Positions 6,759-10,571 of a stretch of DNA of 10,571 bases are shown piece after piece. The notes under the pieces were generated by a model, which was given only the letters and a program-made list of their open reading frames with translations, was not told the origin of the DNA and made no database searches. The number at the start of each line of letters is the position of its first letter. Within the stretch, counting starts at the first letter, position 1. The stretch spans positions 1-10,571 of the forward strand of contig CAJUAW010000020.1 of NCBI GenBank assembly GCA_910584605.1. Reading direction: 5' to 3'. The DNA is from an uncultured Oscillospiraceae bacterium. GTDB taxonomy: Bacteria > Bacillota_A > Clostridia > Oscillospirales > Oscillospiraceae. Both the position numbers and the translations under genes were made by a program.

Positions 6759-6818
6759 ACTCCCCAAGACTGCCTGGCCGGCCGCCAGACGGCGTTCAAG
6801 GAATAAGGAGTTGGAGAT

Positions 6819-7748
6819 ATGGGGAACCGGGAAAAAATTCTGATCATTGACGACAGCTCAGTCCAGGCTGATATGCTGCGCTCCATTCTGGAGGGGGACT
6901 ATGACGTCACCGTTGCCCACACCGCCGAGTCGGGCCTGCATTACGCCAGGGTGGGGGATTTTGCCCTGATGCTGGTGGATGTGATCATGCCGGGGATGGA
7001 CGGCTTCGGCCTGCTGCGCAAGCTGCAGGAGGAGGTGGTCACCAGTCATGTCCCGGTGATCCTGATCACCAGCCTGGCGGAGGCGGAGTATGAGGAGCGG
7101 GGCCTGGTCCTGGGGGCGGTGGACTACATTACAAAGCCCTACCATCCGCCTATCGTCCGGGCCAGGGTGAACACCCACGTCAAGCTCTACCGCTACCGGA
7201 CCCAGCTGGAGCGGCAGTCCATGGTGGACCCCATGACCGGCATCCCCAACCGGCGCAGCTACGACCTGAACTGCCACAACAAATGGCAGGAGGCCATCCG
7301 CTTCCGGCAGCCCATCTCGCTGTGCATGTTTGACATCGACCGCTTCAAAGCCTATAACGACACCTTCGGCCACCCCGCCGGAGACGGGGTGATCTGCTCG
7401 GTGGCCCAGACGGTTACCGAGTATCTGAGACGGAGCACCGACTACTTTGCCCGCTACGGCGGGGAGGAGTTTGTGTCGATCATCATCGGCAGCGACGCCC
7501 GGACCGCCTGCCGGCAGATGAAAAAAATCTGCCAGGCGGTGGAAAACCTGCACATCCCCCACACGCCGGAGGCCGGCCAGTGGGTGACCATCAGCATCGG
7601 CGGCGTCACCCTGGTGCCGGAGCGGGAGGACTCCTACGATACGTATCTGAAGGTGGCGGATACCATGCTCTACGACGCCAAGCGGTTCGGGCGCAACCGG
7701 GTGGTCTGGTCCACGGCGCGGATGGAGGAGCTGGGAGAATTTGAATGA
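6819..7748 (+). CDS. REC-GGDEF response-regulator diguanylate cyclase
   Basis: This protein makes cyclic di-GMP from two GTP when its receiver is phosphorylated, as in the PleD/WspR class. In 309 residues, the N-terminal receiver (about 5-120) has acidic Asp11/Asp12, phospho-acceptor Asp54 in LMLVDVIMPGMDG, Thr84 and Lys106 in DYITKPY. A short helix leads to a GGDEF domain (about 135-298) with DPMTGIPNRRSYD (137-149), FDIDRFKAYNDTFGHPAGD (171-189) and active-site RYGGEEF (212-218). The allosteric inhibition site RSTD (205-208) lies exactly five residues before GGEEF, so product inhibition should be intact. All key residues are present, so the enzyme is probably active. The ATG has AAGGAG (6805-6810) 8 nt upstream. 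No histidine kinase is visible nearby. It is the first gene of the operon, 20 nt ahead of a PilZ protein that could read its product. Confidence 0.96.
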   Translation: MGNREKILIIDDSSVQADMLRSILEGDYDVTVAHTAESGLHYARVGDFALMLVDVIMPGMDGFGLLRKLQEEVVTSHVPVILITSLAEAEYEERGLVLGAVDYITKPYHPPIVRARVNTHVKLYRYRTQLERQSMVDPMTGIPNRRSYDLNCHNKWQEAIRFRQPISLCMFDIDRFKAYNDTFGHPAGDGVICSVAQTVTEYLRRSTDYFARYGGEEFVSIIIGSDARTACRQMKKICQAVENLHIPHTPEAGQWVTISIGGVTLVPEREDSYDTYLKVADTMLYDAKRFGRNRVVWSTARMEELGEFE

Positions 7749-7768
7749 CGGAATAGGAGCGAGGGCAG

Positions 7769-8458
7769 ATGGGACTGTTTGACGCATTTCGAAAGAGCCC
7801 CAAGGAGCGGCGTGCAGAGCAGGCGCACAGGCGGGCCATGCGGGAGGACCTGGAGGTCTACTCCGGCATGCGGGTGGAGGTGACCAGCGGCGACGGGCGG
7901 GTCTTTCTGGTGGCCAAGCTGCTGGAGCTGCGGGGCGACCGGGCTCAGCTGGAGCCGGGGGCCAACGGCAGCCTGATGACCCGGACCGACGAGCCGCTGG
8001 AGGTGACCCTCCGGGGGCGCAGCAGCCTGGAACACCGCACCGTGAGCATGCGGGGCATGATCCGCATGGGACCGGGCAAGCTCTGGCAGGTGGAGCATCT
8101 GGCCCTGATGGATCAGACGGACAACCGGGCGAATACCCGGGTGGAGACCCGTCTGGAGGGGGATTTCACCCTCCCGGACCGGCCCGGCGTGCCGCTGGAA
8201 CGCTGTGCGGTCAAGAACATCGGCATGGGGGGCGTGTGCATCGGCGCCCAGGCCCGCCGGGATGTGGGCGACCGGCTCATGCTGCGGGTGGACGGCCTCC
8301 TGGAGCTGGAGGACACCCTGCTGCCCTGTCAGGTGCTGCGCATCGACCTGCGCCGGTCGGGCAGCTTTGAGTACGGCTGCCGCTTTCTGGACCTGGAGGA
8401 GCAGGTGGAGCGCCGGCTGTTCCGGGCCGTGTACGCGCTGTATCACGGGCTGTATTGA
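7769..8458 (+). CDS. YcgR/MotI-like PilZ-domain c-di-GMP effector
   Basis: Proteins of this shape bind c-di-GMP and slow the flagellar motor (YcgR in E. coli, MotI/YpfA in B. subtilis). The 229 residues show a charged N-terminal helix (about 1-28), an N-terminal beta domain resembling the YcgR N-domain (about 30-112) and a PilZ domain (about 116-227). The PilZ signature is RANTR (120-124, RxxxR pattern) and NIGMGG (150-155), matching [D/N]xSxxG except that Ser is Gly. The Arg pair and final Gly that dominate binding are kept. It follows the diguanylate cyclase after 20 nt, with an AGGAGCGAGGG-like ribosome site between, so synthase and receptor share a transcript. A flagellar brake role is likely because a chemoreceptor gene is close by, but regulation of exopolysaccharide or attachment is possible. 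Confidence 0.9.
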   Translation: MGLFDAFRKSPKERRAEQAHRRAMREDLEVYSGMRVEVTSGDGRVFLVAKLLELRGDRAQLEPGANGSLMTRTDEPLEVTLRGRSSLEHRTVSMRGMIRMGPGKLWQVEHLALMDQTDNRANTRVETRLEGDFTLPDRPGVPLERCAVKNIGMGGVCIGAQARRDVGDRLMLRVDGLLELEDTLLPCQVLRIDLRRSGSFEYGCRFLDLEEQVERRLFRAVYALYHGLY

Positions 8459-8482
8459 GAATGCGGAAAAGGAGTGTTCCCC

Positions 8483-8875
8483 TTGCTGATGACCCGGGAG
8501 ATGGACTATGCGCTGCGGATTCTGCGGGCTTTGCACCGGGAGGAGCAGCTGTCCGCCGCCGAGATCGCTCAAAGGGAGTCCATCCCAAAGGCGATCACAG
8601 TCAAGATCCTGAAAAAGCTTCACACCGCCGGAGTGGTCTCCAGCCGCCGGGGGAGCAGCGGCGGCTACCTGCTGGAGCGGTCCTGTGAGGAGCTGTATCT
8701 GTGGGACCTGTTCCAGGCCCTGGGCGAGACGGTCCTGGTCAACCGCTGCCAGCGGTCCGGCTACCAGTGCGAGGCGCGTCCGGAGGACGGCTGCGGCATC
8801 TGCCGGGAGCTGACCCGGATTCAGGCCGTTCTGGACGGGGAGCTGCGCCAGACCCCGCTGAGCGCCATGTTCTGA
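8483..8875 (+). CDS. Rrf2-family transcriptional regulator with C-terminal cysteine cluster
   Basis: Rrf2 proteins (IscR, NsrR, RsrR) are dimeric winged-helix repressors, many using an Fe-S cluster to sense iron-sulfur status, nitric oxide or redox state. Counting from TTG at 8483, 130 residues, the winged helix covers about 1-65: TREMDYALRILRAL, the AEIAQRESIPKAITVKILKKL recognition region (26-46), and wing SSRRGSSGGYLL (53-64). The sensing segment has Cys89, Cys96, Cys104 and Cys107, plus Cys68, so a cluster is plausible though spacing differs from IscR. The TTG start is chosen because AAGGAG (8469-8474) lies exactly 8 nt upstream and yields MLMTREMDYAL, typical of the family. ATG at 8489 is 14 nt from it, and GTG at 8474 overlaps it. 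The gene is 24 nt downstream of the PilZ gene, so it is probably co-transcribed. Targets are unknown. Autoregulation is common in the family. Confidence 0.9.
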   Translation: MLMTREMDYALRILRALHREEQLSAAEIAQRESIPKAITVKILKKLHTAGVVSSRRGSSGGYLLERSCEELYLWDLFQALGETVLVNRCQRSGYQCEARPEDGCGICRELTRIQAVLDGELRQTPLSAMF

Positions 8876-8882
8876 GGGCGCG

Positions 8883-8902
8883 CCCCCGCGCCGGGGGATT
8901 TT
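8883..8902 (+). terminator. Weak candidate terminator after the Rrf2 gene
   Basis: CCCCC (8883-8887) pairs with GGGGG (8893-8897) across a 5-nt loop and is followed by ATTTTC. A competing stem, GGCGCG (8877-8882) with CGCGCC (8887-8892) and a 4-nt loop, shares bases with it, so the two cannot form together. The short T-run makes it leaky at best. Confidence 0.5.
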
Positions 8903-8922
8903 CTGGAATCCCAAGAAAAGTA

Positions 8923-8952
8923 TTGAAATAAGACCGGCCGGTATGCTATACT
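8923..8952 (+). promoter_or_regulatory. Promoter of the chemoreceptor gene (extended -10)
   Basis: TTGAAA (8923-8928), an 18-bp spacer and TATACT (8947-8952) are seen, with TGC just before the -10. It shares 13 identical bases with the distal promoter of the upstream operon. The leader would be about 50 nt and includes a small CCGC/GCGG stem. I saw no sigma-D (flagellar) promoter pattern. Confidence 0.65.
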
Positions 8953-9007
8953 GAAGTTAATTCTGGCCGCCCTGAGCGGTACCGAACGAAAAGTGAGGTT
9001 TGTGTTT

Positions 9008-10571
9008 ATGCGCAAAAGTATCAAAAAGATGGTCTTTTACCGGGTCGCTGCAGCATTGCTGTCAATTATGCTGTTCAGCGGAGTCACGACCTACAACCTG
9101 ATCCGTGTGGAGGGGATGCAGAAGGAGAACGAGAACGTGGTCGCCCTGCTGAGCCGGGCTCAGGCAGCTGAGGCGGCCCACTATAAATGGTCCTCGAACC
9201 TGAGCAACGCCCTGTACGCCGGTACCGAGTTCACCGGCAGTAAGGACCCCACCACCTGTGTGCTGGGCAAGTGGATCTACGGGGAGGCGGGCACCGAGGA
9301 CGCCGAGATCCTCCGCCTGCGCAGCGAGATGGAGCCGCTGCATAAGGCGCTGCACGAGTCTGCGGACTACGTGCTGGACCTGATGGCGTCCAGCCCGTCC
9401 CAGGCCCGGAGCTACTATCAGGAGACCATCCAGGCCAACCTGACCACCCTGGTGGGCAAGCTGGACGATGTCATCGCCCTGGGCACCGCCCTGAACGAGG
9501 CCAGTACCGAGGAGATGAACTCCACCATCATGCTGATGCAGGGCATTACGGCGGTTTGCCTGGTGCTGGCGCTGGTCTGCCTGATCAGCCTGGTGCTGTA
9601 TGTCCTGAAGCACATCCTGGCCCCCATTCTGCATATCACCCGCCAGGTGGAGCCCCTCCACGACGGCACGCTGGACCTGGCCCTGGAGCACCACAGCAAC
9701 GACGAGCTGGGCGATCTGGCCACCACCCTGGAAAAGGCGATGGAGCTGATCCGGGGCTATATTTGGGACCTGAACCGGGTTATGGAGCAGCTGGCCAAGG
9801 GCGACTTCAATGTGAAGACCGCCACCCCCTTTATCGGCGACTTCCGCTCCATTGAGCAGTCCATTGAGGTGCTCACCACCGGGCTGTCCGCCACCATCAG
9901 CAGCATCTGTCAGGCCCAGGGCAAGGTGTCCGGCAACGCGGAGCACCTGTCCAACGGCGCCCAGAACCTGGCCCAGGGGGCCACCGAGCAGGCCAGCGCC
10001 GTGCAGGAGCTGTATGCGACGCTGGATACCCTGTCCCAGAGCGCCACGGAGAACGTGAAGACCGCCGCCCTCGCCCAGGACAACGCCCGCCGGACCGGAG
10101 AGCAGGTGACCATCAGCGGCCAGCAGATGGAGCAGATGGTCGCTGCGATGAAGGACATCACCGAGGCGTCTCAGCAGATCGAAAAGATCATCGCCACCAT
10201 CGAGGACATCGCCTTCCAGACCAACATCCTGGCCCTGAACGCCGCCGTGGAGGCCGCCCGGGCGGGGGCCGCAGGCAAGGGCTTCGCCGTGGTGGCCGAC
10301 GAGGTGCGCAATCTGGCCTCCAAGTCGGATGAGGCGGCCAAGGCCACAAAGGGGCTGATTGAGAATTCCGTTCAGGCCACCAGCCGGGGCAGCCGGATCG
10401 TTGACGAGGTCTCCATGACCCTGAATAAGACGCTGGAGCTGGTGGTGCAGTCCAACACCGCCATCGGCGCCATCGTCAAGGCGGTGGAGAGCGACGCCGA
10501 GTCCATCGCCCAGGTGACCGAGGGCATCGGCCAGATCTCCGCCGTGGTCCAGAGCAACTCCGCCAGCAGTG
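9008..10571 (+). CDS. Methyl-accepting chemotaxis protein with external CZB-like domain, C-terminus cut by window edge
   Basis: This transmembrane chemoreceptor signals through CheA/CheW to the flagellar motor. The 521 visible residues show TM1 (about 9-32), an outside domain (33-176), TM2 (about 177-200), a HAMP domain (201-255, DELGDL at 232-237) and a second HAMP-like unit (about 256-305, with KGDF and GDFRSIEQSI). The signalling coiled coil follows, with the highly conserved tip EDIAFQTNILALNAAVEAAR continuing through FAVVADEVRNLA (399-437). The outside domain carries HYKW (His58), CVLGKW (Cys84) and HKALH (His112, His116), the four-ligand pattern of chemoreceptor zinc-binding domains. 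Those domains are best known from cytoplasmic proteins. The ATG (9008-9010) follows a weak GTGAGGT site with 8 nt spacing. The reading frame is open to the window end, so the last part of the descending helix is missing. It has its own promoter and sits after the c-di-GMP/Rrf2 operon. Confidence 0.95.
   Translation, partial: MRKSIKKMVFYRVAAALLSIMLFSGVTTYNLIRVEGMQKENENVVALLSRAQAAEAAHYKWSSNLSNALYAGTEFTGSKDPTTCVLGKWIYGEAGTEDAEILRLRSEMEPLHKALHESADYVLDLMASSPSQARSYYQETIQANLTTLVGKLDDVIALGTALNEASTEEMNSTIMLMQGITAVCLVLALVCLISLVLYVLKHILAPILHITRQVEPLHDGTLDLALEHHSNDELGDLATTLEKAMELIRGYIWDLNRVMEQLAKGDFNVKTATPFIGDFRSIEQSIEVLTTGLSATISSICQAQGKVSGNAEHLSNGAQNLAQGATEQASAVQELYATLDTLSQSATENVKTAALAQDNARRTGEQVTISGQQMEQMVAAMKDITEASQQIEKIIATIEDIAFQTNILALNAAVEAARAGAAGKGFAVVADEVRNLASKSDEAAKATKGLIENSVQATSRGSRIVDEVSMTLNKTLELVVQSNTAIGAIVKAVESDAESIAQVTEGIGQISAVVQSNSASS

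Noticed and set aside
6652..6818. Possible riboswitch in the leader of the diguanylate cyclase gene
   Set aside because: I looked for c-di-GMP-I riboswitch core sequences and found none. The small stems and GGACCGCC repeats do not form a recognised aptamer.
7670..8914. Minus-strand open frame of 414 codons opposite the PilZ and Rrf2 genes
   Set aside because: It spans two well-supported plus-strand genes and is rich in Gln/His/Pro, the mark of an antisense shadow.
9062..9946. Minus-strand open frame opposite the chemoreceptor
   Set aside because: The plus strand encodes an unmistakable chemotaxis receptor, and the reverse frame has no motif or ribosome site.

Overview
The window reads as a piece of a high-GC, motile, anaerobic Firmicute chromosome, most like the Oscillospiraceae gut clostridia (Flavonifractor/Lawsonibacter-type). 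This is inferred from GC-rich codon use, near-consensus AAGGAGG ribosome sites, a short clostridial lipoprotein signal followed by a Gly run, an ATP-type PEP carboxykinase and sigma-A-type promoters. The genus cannot be fixed from the sequence alone. I see no mobile element, tRNA, rRNA or CRISPR array.

Left half, all minus strand. In transcription order: a lipoprotein substrate-binding protein (5717-4545, GTG start), a fused 12-TM ABC permease (4468-2759) and its ATPase (2755-1679) form one importer operon. It has a strong promoter (5787-5815), a GC-rich hairpin between the binding protein and the permease (4499-4531), and a terminator (1643-1671). The importer belongs to the Fbp/Afu/PhnSTU superfamily, but the binding protein lacks the tyrosine pair of ferric binders. 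ksgA/rsmA (16S rRNA dimethyltransferase, 1613-762) starts just beyond that terminator. pckA (641 to the left edge, truncated) has its own promoter.

Middle. A small single-TM protein of unknown function (6532-5951, minus strand, with promoter and terminator) is transcribed away from the right-hand operon. The intergenic region between them (about 6533-6818) holds one leftward and two candidate rightward promoters and several TTGGAA half-sites.

Right half, all plus strand. Three tightly spaced genes follow: a REC-GGDEF diguanylate cyclase (6819-7748), a YcgR/MotI-like PilZ protein (7769-8458) and a four-cysteine Rrf2 regulator (8483-8875, probably TTG start). A weak terminator and a promoter come next, then a methyl-accepting chemotaxis protein (9008 to the right edge, truncated). 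Its outside-facing domain carries the His/Cys/HxxxH pattern of chemoreceptor zinc-binding (CZB) domains. Together these genes suggest a signalling block: phospho-signal to c-di-GMP, c-di-GMP to a flagellar brake, with a redox-type regulator in the same transcript and a possible metal/oxidant chemoreceptor next door. The individual families are well supported. Their joint wiring is inference.
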